This document shows, one piece after another, positions 26,194 through 34,541 of a stretch of 51,415 nucleotides of DNA. The position numbers and the translations under genes are program-made. The stretch lies in assembly GCA_013388455.1 (NCBI GenBank), contig JACAFF010000023.1, forward strand, positions 1 through 51,415. Reading direction: 5' to 3'. The notes beneath the pieces were generated by a model. It had not been told where the DNA came from. It saw only the letters and a program-made list of their open reading frames with translations, and did not search any database. How positions within the stretch are numbered: position 1 is the first letter of the stretch; each line of letters starts with the position of its first letter. The stretch is from Nitrospirota bacterium. GTDB taxonomy: Bacteria > Nitrospirota > Thermodesulfovibrionia > Thermodesulfovibrionales > SM23-35.

Positions 26194-27798
26194 ATGGCAA
26201 TACAAAAACCTGAAGAACTTTCAAAGATCAATTATAAGCCACCAAAGACAGCATGGTTTGATACACCGACTGAGATTAAAAAAGGTTTTTTCTGCTGGGG
26301 TAACAAAGAAAAAAGCCTTAAAGCAGTTGGATTCCCTAATATAAGGCAATGGTCGGTAGCTGATGAAGACTGGAAACTTCCTGAAAACTGGAAAGAGATA
26401 TTTATCGAAGGTTTAAGGGAAAGGGTCAACAAGTATCGCTCTTTTAGACTTTTTTTAGATATCTGCGTGAGATGTGGTGCATGTGCTGATAAGTGCCATT
26501 TCTTTATAGGAGGTGGTGACCCTAAAAATATGCCTGTTCTCAGAGCAGAGCTTCTCAGGTCAATCTACAGAAAATACTGCACGACATCTGGAAAGATTAT
26601 GGGTAAAATTGCCGGTGCAAGAGACCTTAATGTTAATGTGCTCAAAGAATTGTGGTATTATGCATACCAGTGCACTGAATGTCGCAGATGTTCTCTTTTC
26701 TGCCCTTATGGAATTGATACTGCTGAAATTACCATTTTAGCAAGGGAATTATTGAATCTTCTCGGATTAAATATTGAATGGATTGCCGGTCCCGTAGCAA
26801 ACTGTTATATGACAGGAAATCATATGGGACTTCTTCCCCATACAATTATGGATATTGTTAATGAATTTAAAGAATCAATTTATCAAGTTACAGGGATAAA
26901 TGTTGATCCATCATACAATAGAAAGGGAGCAGAAATTCTTTTTGTGCATCCTTCTGGTGAATATTTTGATCCAAATGGGAATATTACTTTTCTGGGGTAC
27001 TTAATGTTATTCCATGAGCTTGGGCTTGATATAACTTTAAGCACTTATTGTTCAGAAGGAGGAAACTTCGGTTTCTTCACATCTAATGAGATGGCAAAAA
27101 GACTCCATTCAAAGATATATGCAGAGGCAAAAAGGTTGAAAGTGAAATGGATACTCGGCGGAGAATGTGGACATATGTGGAGGGTATGGCATCAATATCA
27201 TAATACATGGTTTGGACCTATTGACTTTCTTGAAGAGCCTGTTTCACCAATAACAGGCACTAAATTTGAGAATGCAAAATCAAACAAGATAGTTCATATC
27301 ACTGAATTTACTGCTGATCTTATAAAGCATGGTAAACTTAATCTGGACCCAAGTAGGAATGACAACTATATTGTGACATTTCATGACTCCTGCAATCCTG
27401 CAAGAGCAATGGGACTGCTTGAAGAACCTCGGTATATTATTAAAAATATATGCAATCATTTCTATGAGATGCCACCTCAAACTATAAGGGAAAATACTTT
27501 CTGTTGTGGGTCTGGCTCAGGATTGAACGCATCAGAAAATATGGAGCTCAGATTGAGAGGTGCTTTACCAAGGGCAAATGCACTGAAACACGTTAATGAA
27601 AAATTTGGGGTAAACACTCTGGCAAATATATGTCAGATTGACAGGGCTACTTTACAAACACTGGTGGATTATTGGGTTCCTGGAGTAGCTGTACGTGGAG
27701 TCCATGAAATGGTTGGTAATGCTCTTGTCATGAAGGGAGAAAAAGAAAGGACAACCGATTTACGAGGTGACCCACTTCCAGGAAAGGAGGGTGGATAA
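26194..27798 (+). CDS. dsrK: DsrK, HdrD-like Fe-S subunit of DsrMKJOP
   Basis: DsrK is the cytoplasmic catalytic subunit thought to reduce the DsrC trisulfide or disulfide. The 534-residue product has two [4Fe-4S] motifs (C91-x2-C94-x2-C97-x3-C101 and C160-x2-C163-x2-C166-x3-C170). An HdrD-like special cluster site is formed by residues including C286, C324, C400 (HDSCNPARAMG) and the CCG pair C437-C438. Length is normal. It is directly followed by the dsrJ ATG with no gap. Confidence 0.97.
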   Translation: MAIQKPEELSKINYKPPKTAWFDTPTEIKKGFFCWGNKEKSLKAVGFPNIRQWSVADEDWKLPENWKEIFIEGLRERVNKYRSFRLFLDICVRCGACADKCHFFIGGGDPKNMPVLRAELLRSIYRKYCTTSGKIMGKIAGARDLNVNVLKELWYYAYQCTECRRCSLFCPYGIDTAEITILARELLNLLGLNIEWIAGPVANCYMTGNHMGLLPHTIMDIVNEFKESIYQVTGINVDPSYNRKGAEILFVHPSGEYFDPNGNITFLGYLMLFHELGLDITLSTYCSEGGNFGFFTSNEMAKRLHSKIYAEAKRLKVKWILGGECGHMWRVWHQYHNTWFGPIDFLEEPVSPITGTKFENAKSNKIVHITEFTADLIKHGKLNLDPSRNDNYIVTFHDSCNPARAMGLLEEPRYIIKNICNHFYEMPPQTIRENTFCCGSGSGLNASENMELRLRGALPRANALKHVNEKFGVNTLANICQIDRATLQTLVDYWVPGVAVRGVHEMVGNALVMKGEKERTTDLRGDPLPGKEGG

Positions 27799-28200
27799 AT
27801 GTATAACGGAGGGAAAATAATAATTGGACTTTTAATATTTGTTGGGTTGGTGATAACGCCTTTTCTCTTTAGCGGTGAAAAGGCAACTGCTAAACCAGAC
27901 CCAAAAGTTAATACTCCAGAAATTCTGAAATTGCCTGAAAGCGAGAGAAAATGTATAGAATCTAAAGAATATATGAGAAGCGAACACATGAAATTGCTTA
28001 ATCAATGGAGGGATTGGGTAGTGCGTGATGCGAATGCACTTTACACAAGTACCACTGGTAAGCAATATAAAATGAGTCTTCAAAATACATGTATGAAATG
28101 CCACTCAAATAAAAAGGATTTTTGTGACCAGTGTCATAATTATACAGCCGTAAAACCTTATTGCTGGGATTGTCATATAGAGCCGAAGGAGGAGAGCTAA
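27799..28200 (+). CDS. dsrJ: DsrJ, triheme cytochrome c subunit
   Basis: DsrJ is the periplasmic cytochrome of the complex. The 133-residue product has an N-terminal membrane anchor or signal (residues ~5-25) and three CxxCH heme sites: C98/C101/H102, C109/C112/H113 and C122/C125/H126. The conserved upstream cysteine, C52 in RKCIES, matches the position of the unusual His/Cys heme ligand described for DsrJ. It starts immediately after the dsrK stop. Confidence 0.95.
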   Translation: MYNGGKIIIGLLIFVGLVITPFLFSGEKATAKPDPKVNTPEILKLPESERKCIESKEYMRSEHMKLLNQWRDWVVRDANALYTSTTGKQYKMSLQNTCMKCHSNKKDFCDQCHNYTAVKPYCWDCHIEPKEES

Positions 28201-28202
28201 CT

Positions 28203-28979
28203 ATGAGTACTAGCAGAAGACAATTCTTAAAGATGATAGGTGCCTCTGCCGTAATAGGATTAGGAGGTATATCTGCATTTGAAATTTTACAGCCAGGACA
28301 ATTTGAAGCATCACAACTCTCGAAAAACCCAGAAGCTTTAGTTGGGAAAAGATGGGGTATGGTTATAGATATGAAAAAGTTGGATAACGAGACGATGCAA
28401 AAGTGTATAGACGCCTGCCATCGTATTCACAATGTCCCTAATATAGACAATCCAAAAGAAGAAATTAAATGGATATGGCCAGAGACTTTTGAGCACGCCT
28501 TTCCTGGCATGGAAAGCAAATATATGTCAGAAGAAATTGAACATATGCAATTTTTAGTTCTTTGCAATCAATGTGATAATCCTCCCTGCGTTAGGGTATG
28601 CCCGACAAAGGCTACATTTAAGAGAGCAGATGGGATTGTTATGATGGACATGCACCGTTGTATTGGATGCAGGTTCTGCATGGCTGCCTGTCCATTTGGA
28701 GCAAGGAGTTTTAACTGGAGAAATCCAAGGCCTTTTATCAAAGAAGAAAATAGGGAGTATCCAACAAGGATGAAAGGCGTTGTTGAGAAGTGCACTCTTT
28801 GTTATGAGAGGCTTGCAAAAGGGCTTAAACCTGCATGCGTAGAAGAATCAAATGGTGCTTTGATCTTTGGAGACCTGGATGACCCTAATTCGGAGATAAG
28901 GAAGGTTCTTCGTGAGCATTACACTATCCGGCGTAAATCCGAACTTGGAACAGAGCCCAGTATTTATTACATAATTTAG
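28203..28979 (+). CDS. dsrO: DsrO, periplasmic Fe-S subunit with a Tat signal
   Basis: DsrO is the ferredoxin-like subunit that links DsrJ and DsrP outside the membrane. From the ATG at 28203 it is 258 residues and starts with a twin-arginine signal (SRRQFLKMIG). Cysteine groups lie at 121/124/129/133 (CNQCDNPPCVRVC) and 153/156/159/163 (CIGCRFCMAAC), with more at 68, 72, 197, 200 and 212, enough for several [4Fe-4S] clusters. The chosen start has an AAGGAGGAG site and places the Tat motif at the N-terminus; the longer frame from 28161 overlaps dsrJ. Confidence 0.96.
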   Translation: MSTSRRQFLKMIGASAVIGLGGISAFEILQPGQFEASQLSKNPEALVGKRWGMVIDMKKLDNETMQKCIDACHRIHNVPNIDNPKEEIKWIWPETFEHAFPGMESKYMSEEIEHMQFLVLCNQCDNPPCVRVCPTKATFKRADGIVMMDMHRCIGCRFCMAACPFGARSFNWRNPRPFIKEENREYPTRMKGVVEKCTLCYERLAKGLKPACVEESNGALIFGDLDDPNSEIRKVLREHYTIRRKSELGTEPSIYYII

Positions 28980-28991
28980 GAGGGAATATTT

Positions 28992-30182
28992 ATGCTTGAA
29001 TTAGCTATAAAAGGAAGTCGAAGATACTGGAGTTGGGTAATCTTTTTACTGGCTATTATAAGTACTGGCGTAATTTCATACCTTTACCAGTTTCGAGTTG
29101 GTCTTGGAATAACAGGCATGAGCAGGGATGTCTCATGGGGACTTTATATAGGTCAATTTACTTACCTTGTAGGTGTTGCAGCCTCAGCAGTTACAATAGT
29201 CCTGCCTTATTATCTCCATAATTACAAGAAATATGGAAGAATTGCTATATTGGGTGAATTTGTTGCGGTCCCCAGCGTAATTATGTGTATGCTCTTTATT
29301 TTTGTTGATCTTGGTCAGCCACTCCGGGTTCTGAATGTTTTACTCCATCCAACTCCTAACTCGGTCATGTTCTTTGATATGATTGTTCTTAGCGGTTATC
29401 TTTTTCTTAATATTTTATGTGGCTGGTATGTATTGGGAGCAGAACGGAAGGGAGTACCGCCAGCGGCTTGGATAAAGCCATTCATAATTATTGCAATATG
29501 CTGGGCACCCTCTATTCATATTGTTACAGCATTTCTCTATCAAGGTCTACCTGGAAGGCATTATTGGTTGACCGCTATTATGGCTGCTAAGTTTCTTTCC
29601 TCAGCATTTGCATCCGGTCCATCACTTCTGATAATAATATCTTTAATTTTAAGAAAATTTACCAGATTTGATGCAGGCTGGGATGCCATACAGACAATGG
29701 CGAAAACAGCCGCTTACTTTTTAATAGCAACTATAGCCTTTTATTTATTTGAGGTTTTTACTGCATTCTACAGCAATATACCAGGTCATATGCATCCCAT
29801 TAAGTATCTTTTTGTCGGTATTCATGGGCACACAAAACTTGTACCTGTAATGTGGACATGTACTCTTCTCTTAGCAATTGCACTTCCAATATTGATTATT
29901 CCTAAGGCAAGAAAGAATGAGAAAGCATTAGGTTTTGCTGCTGTAGCAACATTTATAGCTTTATGGTTAGAGAAAGGTATCAGCCTTGTTGTGGGCGGAT
30001 TTGTGCCTAATCCGTTTGAAAAGGTTGTTGAGTACTGGCCTACGTTGCCTGAAGTTTTAATTGCCCTCGGCGTATGGGGAATTGGATTTTTTATACTTAC
30101 CATACTTTATAAGGTAGCTATTTCTGTCAAAGAAGAAGTTATTTTCGATAAGTATGGAGAAAGGCAGATAAGAGCAGAATAG
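28992..30182 (+). CDS. dsrP: DsrP, NrfD-like membrane subunit
   Basis: DsrP is the second quinone-interacting membrane subunit of the complex, of the NrfD/PsrC type. The 396-residue product has about ten hydrophobic segments, including GMSRDVSWGLYIGQFTYLVG near the N-terminus and WLEKGISLVVGGFVPNPF near the C-terminus. AGGAGGG precedes the ATG, 12 bp after dsrO. It completes the M-K-J-O-P order. Confidence 0.95.
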   Translation: MLELAIKGSRRYWSWVIFLLAIISTGVISYLYQFRVGLGITGMSRDVSWGLYIGQFTYLVGVAASAVTIVLPYYLHNYKKYGRIAILGEFVAVPSVIMCMLFIFVDLGQPLRVLNVLLHPTPNSVMFFDMIVLSGYLFLNILCGWYVLGAERKGVPPAAWIKPFIIIAICWAPSIHIVTAFLYQGLPGRHYWLTAIMAAKFLSSAFASGPSLLIIISLILRKFTRFDAGWDAIQTMAKTAAYFLIATIAFYLFEVFTAFYSNIPGHMHPIKYLFVGIHGHTKLVPVMWTCTLLLAIALPILIIPKARKNEKALGFAAVATFIALWLEKGISLVVGGFVPNPFEKVVEYWPTLPEVLIALGVWGIGFFILTILYKVAISVKEEVIFDKYGERQIRAE

Positions 30183-30226
30183 AAGTTGAATAGATTTTTG
30201 AAATATTGGCAAGGAGGTGAAAGAGA

Positions 30227-30415
30227 GTGGGAGTTATTCCAGTAGTGGATTTAAGTAAATGTGAAGGCTGTGAGGAATGTGTCAATAATTGTCCTGTTGG
30301 AGTTTTCCAGATGAAAGATGGAAAATCAGATCCTTATCAGGCTGATTTGTGCGAAGGTTGTGAAACATGTGTCAGTGTTTGTACCACTGGTGCTATAACT
30401 CTTAAAGAGCAATAG
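30227..30415 (+). CDS. Small 2[4Fe-4S] ferredoxin after dsrP
   Basis: The 62-residue protein has two classical motifs, CEGCEECVNNCPVG and CEGCETCVSVCTTG, each CxxCxxCxxxC, so it is a bacterial 2[4Fe-4S] ferredoxin. The start is GTG with a perfect AAGGAGGTG site 9 nt upstream. It lies 44 bp after dsrP and before the operon terminator, so it is probably co-transcribed. It could carry electrons for DsrAB, but its partner is not shown by the sequence. Confidence 0.92.
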   Translation: MGVIPVVDLSKCEGCEECVNNCPVGVFQMKDGKSDPYQADLCEGCETCVSVCTTGAITLKEQ

Positions 30416-30431
30416 AGATTTTCTTAAAATA

Positions 30432-30478
30432 AAAAGGGGATACTCTCGAGAAGGTAAAGTATCCCTTTTTTATTTTTT
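30432..30478 (+). terminator. Terminator of the dsrMKJOP-ferredoxin operon
   Basis: AAGGGGATACT and AGTATCCCTTTT form a long stem around a loop that contains CTCGAG. A T-rich stretch follows. The A-rich left side would also allow it to work on the opposite strand for the TusA-like gene. Confidence 0.85.
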
Positions 30479-30595
30479 AGGATATTTTTTGGAGCAACCT
30501 TTGTGAATATTATTAGATGTTGAATATTTATTATGATATGAGCAGTATTTGCAATATGGTTTCCTGTCATTGTTTTTTTCAGAAACAAATCAGAG

Positions 30596-30847
30596 TCAGG
30601 TTTTTAGTATATAAAGTTCCCAGCAACCTTTATCTTCTATTCTTACAATTTCAAGTTGATAACCATGTTTTTCACAGTATCTTGGAATGGTATCTTCAAT
30701 CATTGTTGTGGAATCACAGAGTATCTTAAGAATCGCACCAGCTGGTAATTTTTCCATCTCTTTTTTAGTCAGTACTATTGGATATGGACATACCTGCCCA
30801 AGGAGGTCAAGTGTTGTTGCTGGTATCTTTGATTTCAGATCAGTCAT
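30596..30847 (-). CDS. TusA/SirA family sulfur carrier-like protein
   Basis: The 83-residue protein has the TusA hallmark near residue 19: LDLLGQVCPYPIVLTKKEMEKLPAG, where the cysteine of CPxP can carry a persulfide. Two more cysteines (ILCDST and YCEKHGY) and one near the end (GCWEL) are extra to the E. coli form. The ATG has an AAGGAG site. Position beside the dsr operon suggests a role in cytoplasmic sulfur transfer, as seen for TusA homologues in Dsr-linked contexts. It may instead serve tRNA thiolation or molybdenum cofactor sulfuration. Confidence 0.9.
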   Translation of the reverse strand: MTDLKSKIPATTLDLLGQVCPYPIVLTKKEMEKLPAGAILKILCDSTTMIEDTIPRYCEKHGYQLEIVRIEDKGCWELYILKT

Positions 30848-31057
30848 CCTATATAATCTCCTTTTTTCAATTAAATTAGATGAAAATGAGATATGATAAG
30901 TTTAAATTTGCTTAAAATTTATAACTGTTTTTTAAACTGATGTCAATACATTTTTTCTTAAATGAATGAATTCAGAGATATTAACATAGATATATAGATA
31001 TCAAAATCTTTATAAAGTAGAGTCTAACTATTTTTTAAATTTACAAGGAGTAAAGTA

Positions 31058-31399
31058 ATGAGATGCATTTTTTGTGAAATTGCAGAAAAGAAAAAGCCTG
31101 CAAGAATTTTATATGAAGATGAATATGTTATTGCCTTCGATGACATTAATCCTCAAGCACCGGTTCATGTCCTTGTGATTCCGAAAAAACATATACCGAC
31201 AACACTTCACATACAGGAAGAAGATAGCTATCTTGTTGCACATATTTTCAAAATTGCAAACAAGATAGCTCGTGATAAGAAAATTGATGGACGTGGATTC
31301 CGACTTGTCATGAACTGCAATTTAGAAGCAGGGCAGACAGTTTATCATCTTCATATGCATTTACTCGGAGGGAGATTGATGCATTGGCCACCTGGATAG
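31058..31399 (+). CDS. HIT family nucleotide-binding protein (HINT type)
   Basis: The 113-residue protein starts CIFCEIAEKKKPARILYEDEYVIAFDDINPQAP and ends with the histidine triad HLHMHLLGGR, typical of the HINT branch of HIT hydrolases, which cleave AMP-linked phosphoramidates. The N-terminal CxxC (CIFC) may bind zinc. AAGGAG precedes the ATG. It is a single gene with a divergent TusA-like neighbour. The 210-bp gap between them holds a GTTTAAA/TTTAAAC inverted repeat (30900-30938) of unknown meaning. Confidence 0.95.
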   Translation: MRCIFCEIAEKKKPARILYEDEYVIAFDDINPQAPVHVLVIPKKHIPTTLHIQEEDSYLVAHIFKIANKIARDKKIDGRGFRLVMNCNLEAGQTVYHLHMHLLGGRLMHWPPG

Positions 31400-31409
31400 A
31401 AATGCCAAT

Positions 31410-33095
31410 TTAAGAAACACCTATTTTACTCTTGCAGATTGTGGAGAATTCAATTGCTTCCTTTGACTCCGGAAACTTTTGAAAGCACTTTAATGCTTCT
31501 TCATATTTTTTTAAATTCATATATGTGATACCGAGACACATAGTTAAAGACTCGCTTTGAGGAAAATATTTTATTCCTTCAGAAAGTATTCTGGAAGATT
31601 CCATAAAATTTCCTTTCTTTTGCCAGATTATCCCTAATCCAAGATAAGCTCTGTGGTTTGGATAATATAACAATGATCTCTCATAAAGCTTTTGAGCAAT
31701 TTTTTCTTTTTGTGGTATTGCTTCAATTGTCGCATAATCTCCGTGGCTGAAAGTCATTGCCAGCCTTGATAGAAAATCAGCATGGTGTTCATAAAGATCT
31801 TTCAGATCTAAGAGCTGGATTGCATCTGTAAACTCTGGAAGATGATTGTAATAATAGGTTCTGAGCTTCTTACCAAAAGAAAGTATCACGTCTTTCGATA
31901 ATCGAGGGTCTGTTTCAAAATACATAATATCTTCTATCCTTTGCAACCAGATATCATCTCCTATTTTCATTCTTCGTTTAAAGTCATCATATAATGCTGT
32001 GCCTGGAAATATATCAAGAATATAAAATATTGTACTAAGAGGCTTAATCTCGTGAATTAAATTTAAAGACTCCTCTATGGTTTCCCAGCTTTCTCCTGGT
32101 GAACCATAAATAAAATAGGCACGGGCAAGAATTCCGAATTTTGTGGTTAAATCAAAAGCGTTTTTGATATCCTCTGTTCGTATATTTTTATTCAAAACTT
32201 TTCTAATTTTTTCAGAGCCACTTTCTACACCGTAGCTGATTTGAACGCAGCCTGCCTTTCTCATCCAGTAGAGAATCTCTTCATTTATAAAATTAACCCG
32301 TGAGATTGCAAACCAGTTGATTTTCAGGTCTTTCTCAATAATTCTTTTACAGATCTGAATAACCCGATCTTTTCTCATGGTAAATGTATCATCTGAAAAA
32401 TAAAAGAACGTAATCCCTCTTTGATAGAGTAAATCTATCTGCTTTATAAAATATTCTGGAGAGTGAAATCTGACTTTGTGTCCCCAGAACTTGGGAGAGC
32501 CGCAGAATGTGCAGTTGGAAGGACATCCTCGCGAAGAAGAGAGGTGTTGAAAATCAAAATATTTCGCAGGCATGGGAATTTGATCAATGTCCTGTATCAT
32601 ATCCGCATCAAGTGTCTTGGTTACTTTTTTACCTTCACGATATGCGATTCCTTTTATTTGATGGATACCTTCTAAATCTTTACTTTCGAGACACTTAATC
32701 AGATTGAGAAAACTTATTTCTCCCTCACCGAGAACAGCATAATCAATTTCTTTAAAATTTGTAAGCAGATGCTTCCAGAGAAAAGTTGTTCCAATTCCAC
32801 CAAATACAATTTTTACATCAGGAAGAATTTGTTTTGCAATTCTACTAATATCTATCCCCCCCCAACGGTTAGCATTAACAATAGAAAATCCTATAACATC
32901 AGGTTTTTTCTCTTTGAGGGTTTCTTCTATTTTATGAGGTGCTTTATGAATATTGTGCCAGTTTAGTATTTCTACATCGTATGAATTTTCTTTTAAAACT
33001 GCGCCAATGTAATATAAACCGATTGGTATAATTCCAACATCCTCTGCGTGAATTCTTTCATCAAGAAAATAAGGATAAATAAGGAGTATTTTCAA
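31410..33095 (-). CDS. B12-binding radical SAM protein with C-terminal TPR repeats
   Basis: The 561-residue protein has an N-terminal cobalamin-binding-like domain (residues ~1-140, with GIIPIGLYYIGAVLKENSYDVEILN). A radical SAM domain follows with C191-x3-C195-x2-C198 (GCPSNCTFCGS), and then a region with YGVESGSEKIRKVLNK and YFIYGSPGESWETIEESL. The last ~110 residues look like two or three TPRs. The classical DxHxxG B12 motif is not visible, as in many members of this class. Substrate is unknown; related enzymes methylate or rearrange lipids, hopanoids or natural products. A run of eight G in the coding strand (32856-32863) is a possible slippage site. Confidence 0.88.
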   Translation of the reverse strand: MKILLIYPYFLDERIHAEDVGIIPIGLYYIGAVLKENSYDVEILNWHNIHKAPHKIEETLKEKKPDVIGFSIVNANRWGGIDISRIAKQILPDVKIVFGGIGTTFLWKHLLTNFKEIDYAVLGEGEISFLNLIKCLESKDLEGIHQIKGIAYREGKKVTKTLDADMIQDIDQIPMPAKYFDFQHLSSSRGCPSNCTFCGSPKFWGHKVRFHSPEYFIKQIDLLYQRGITFFYFSDDTFTMRKDRVIQICKRIIEKDLKINWFAISRVNFINEEILYWMRKAGCVQISYGVESGSEKIRKVLNKNIRTEDIKNAFDLTTKFGILARAYFIYGSPGESWETIEESLNLIHEIKPLSTIFYILDIFPGTALYDDFKRRMKIGDDIWLQRIEDIMYFETDPRLSKDVILSFGKKLRTYYYNHLPEFTDAIQLLDLKDLYEHHADFLSRLAMTFSHGDYATIEAIPQKEKIAQKLYERSLLYYPNHRAYLGLGIIWQKKGNFMESSRILSEGIKYFPQSESLTMCLGITYMNLKKYEEALKCFQKFPESKEAIEFSTICKSKIGVS

Positions 33096-33204
33096 AAAAT
33101 TACCTCATCATTTCTTTTAAGAGAGGGTTAAATAACTTTAACTTAAATATTTTAACAGGTTGATACACATTGATATTAAAACAGGATCGAACCCCTAAAT
33201 TTTA

Positions 33205-33290
33205 TGGTGCCGAAGGCGGGATTTGAACCCGCATGGGTTACCCCACACGCCCCTCAAACGTGCGTGTCTACCAGATTCCACCACTTCGGC
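33205..33290 (-). tRNA. tRNA-Leu (anticodon GAG)
   Basis: On the minus strand the gene starts GCCGAAG and ends CTTCGGC-A-CCA, a perfect 7-bp acceptor stem with encoded CCA. It has a D-arm with TGGTAGAC and a 5-bp anticodon stem around TTGAGGG, giving anticodon GAG. It also has the long variable arm of class II tRNAs and a T-arm GCGGG-TTCAAAT-CCCGC. It decodes CUC and CUU. Confidence 0.97.
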
Positions 33291-33297
33291 ATAGAAT

Positions 33298-33327
33298 ATG
33301 CTACAATAAAAAACAGATAGGTTTCAA
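33298..33327 (-). promoter_or_regulatory. Candidate promoter for tRNA-Leu
   Basis: On the minus strand TTGAAA (33327-33322) and TAGCAT (33303-33298) are separated by 18 bp. The -10 element ends 7 bp before the tRNA 5' end, the expected distance for a start at or just before the mature end. Confidence 0.45.
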
Positions 33328-33423
33328 GAGATTGTAATTATTTTAGAGGATTATATTACTTGAAATAAAATATGATATTTGCAAAAATATTAATCAATTG
33401 ATAAATATGGAGTATTTATTATT

Positions 33424-33936
33424 TTGAAAATTTCCTTTGATGCAAATCTGAATATTATAAAACTTGAAGGTGCATTGGTATCCCTTCACTGTCATCATTA
33501 TAATTGTGGCTTGCTTAAGGCACTTGAAGATATGAAAGTTGTTGAAGCGAAGGATATTCTTATCCAGGCATCAGCAGAAGAATTTAATCTAAATTTTTCA
33601 GAATATATAAAAAAATACTTGATAAATAAGACAGTAAGCGAAATATTAGATACAGCAGAAGATTTATATCGCTTTATGGGTTTAGGTAGAATCTATCTTG
33701 CAGAATTGAATGAAAATGGTGGATTTGCATATGCTGATTCCTCATATTATGTTGTTGGATGGTTAGCAAAATATGGAAGGCGTAATACGCCGGTTTGTTA
33801 TCTGACGTGTGGTTTTTTAAAGGGAATTCTTTCAGCGATCTATTCAAGGCCAGTTAATGATTATAAGGTTATTGAGAAACATTGTATGATAACAGGACAC
33901 AAACAGTGTGAATTTTCTGTCTCGGTGAATGAATAA
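33424..33936 (+). CDS. V4R-like small-molecule-binding protein, first copy
   Basis: The 170-residue protein resembles the V4R (4-vinyl reductase-like) sensor domain. Its C-terminal part reads CYLTCGFLKGILSAIYSRPV followed by KHCMITGHKQCEFSV, the typical Cys-rich end of that domain. The fold binds small hydrophobic or aromatic ligands and is often found in signal sensors. The apparent start is TTG with a GGAG site. Its stop overlaps the next gene by a base or two, and the kinase follows, so the three genes are probably one sensory unit. Confidence 0.75.
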   Translation: MKISFDANLNIIKLEGALVSLHCHHYNCGLLKALEDMKVVEAKDILIQASAEEFNLNFSEYIKKYLINKTVSEILDTAEDLYRFMGLGRIYLAELNENGGFAYADSSYYVVGWLAKYGRRNTPVCYLTCGFLKGILSAIYSRPVNDYKVIEKHCMITGHKQCEFSVSVNE

Positions 33937-34541
33937 TGGCTATAGATATCAAGAGAGTTATTGAGATTGCATCACGTTTGCCAGTAGAGAGTAATGAAAA
34001 GGGTATTATGGCAGCCTTTGGCGTATATGCTGCATTGAATTACAATGAATTTTATTTTAAAGTCGTTTCTCGACTTATACAGCATGTAGATATTGAAACA
34101 GCTCAGCTCGTCCAGAGGAAATTATATGATGCGGTGCTTGAATGCGGATATCATACCTTTCATGGGGTGCGAACATCTATGCACTGGAGAGAATATATCT
34201 TTCCAATGATTAAATCTTCTGAGGATGAAGTGCATGCTCTTGTGGCTTATACGAATATTTTTGGTATTGGTTACATCGAGATTGAAGAACTGCTGCCTGG
34301 AGAGAAATTAGTTACTATTGTAAAAAATGCTTACGACCCAGGACGCTATTTGGAAGAATATGGCCCCCAGCCTTATAGCCGTTGTTATATGTTTAGTGCT
34401 TGTACTGCTTCGTATATGGATCTTGTTTACGGGCTACCTTATCCTAAAGGGATGGGAACATTTATTGCAAATGAGGTTTCATGCCGTTCTAAGGGAGATT
34501 ATATATGCAAATTTATTGCTGAACTTAAAGGCAGGGAATGA
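33936..34541 (+). CDS. V4R-like small-molecule-binding protein, second copy
   Basis: The 201-residue protein carries a V4R-like C-terminus: YSRCYMFSACTASYMDLVYGLPYPKGMGTFIANEVSCRSKGDYICKF, with cysteines placed as in its upstream neighbour. The N-terminal ~100 residues are helical and distinct from the first copy. No membrane segment is seen. The stop overlaps the histidine kinase start as ATGA, suggesting direct partnership with the kinase. The ligand is unknown. Confidence 0.75.
   Translation: MAIDIKRVIEIASRLPVESNEKGIMAAFGVYAALNYNEFYFKVVSRLIQHVDIETAQLVQRKLYDAVLECGYHTFHGVRTSMHWREYIFPMIKSSEDEVHALVAYTNIFGIGYIEIEELLPGEKLVTIVKNAYDPGRYLEEYGPQPYSRCYMFSACTASYMDLVYGLPYPKGMGTFIANEVSCRSKGDYICKFIAELKGRE

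Noticed and set aside
30900-30938. GTTTAAA/TTTAAAC inverted repeat as an operator for the HIT or TusA-like gene
   Set aside because: Seven-base AT-only arms 25 bp apart are expected by chance in DNA this AT-rich.
33184-33200. GGATCGAACCCC next to tRNA-Leu, like the T-arm of a second tRNA or an attachment site
   Set aside because: The stem on the other side does not pair, no acceptor or anticodon arm can be found, and there is no integrase gene nearby.
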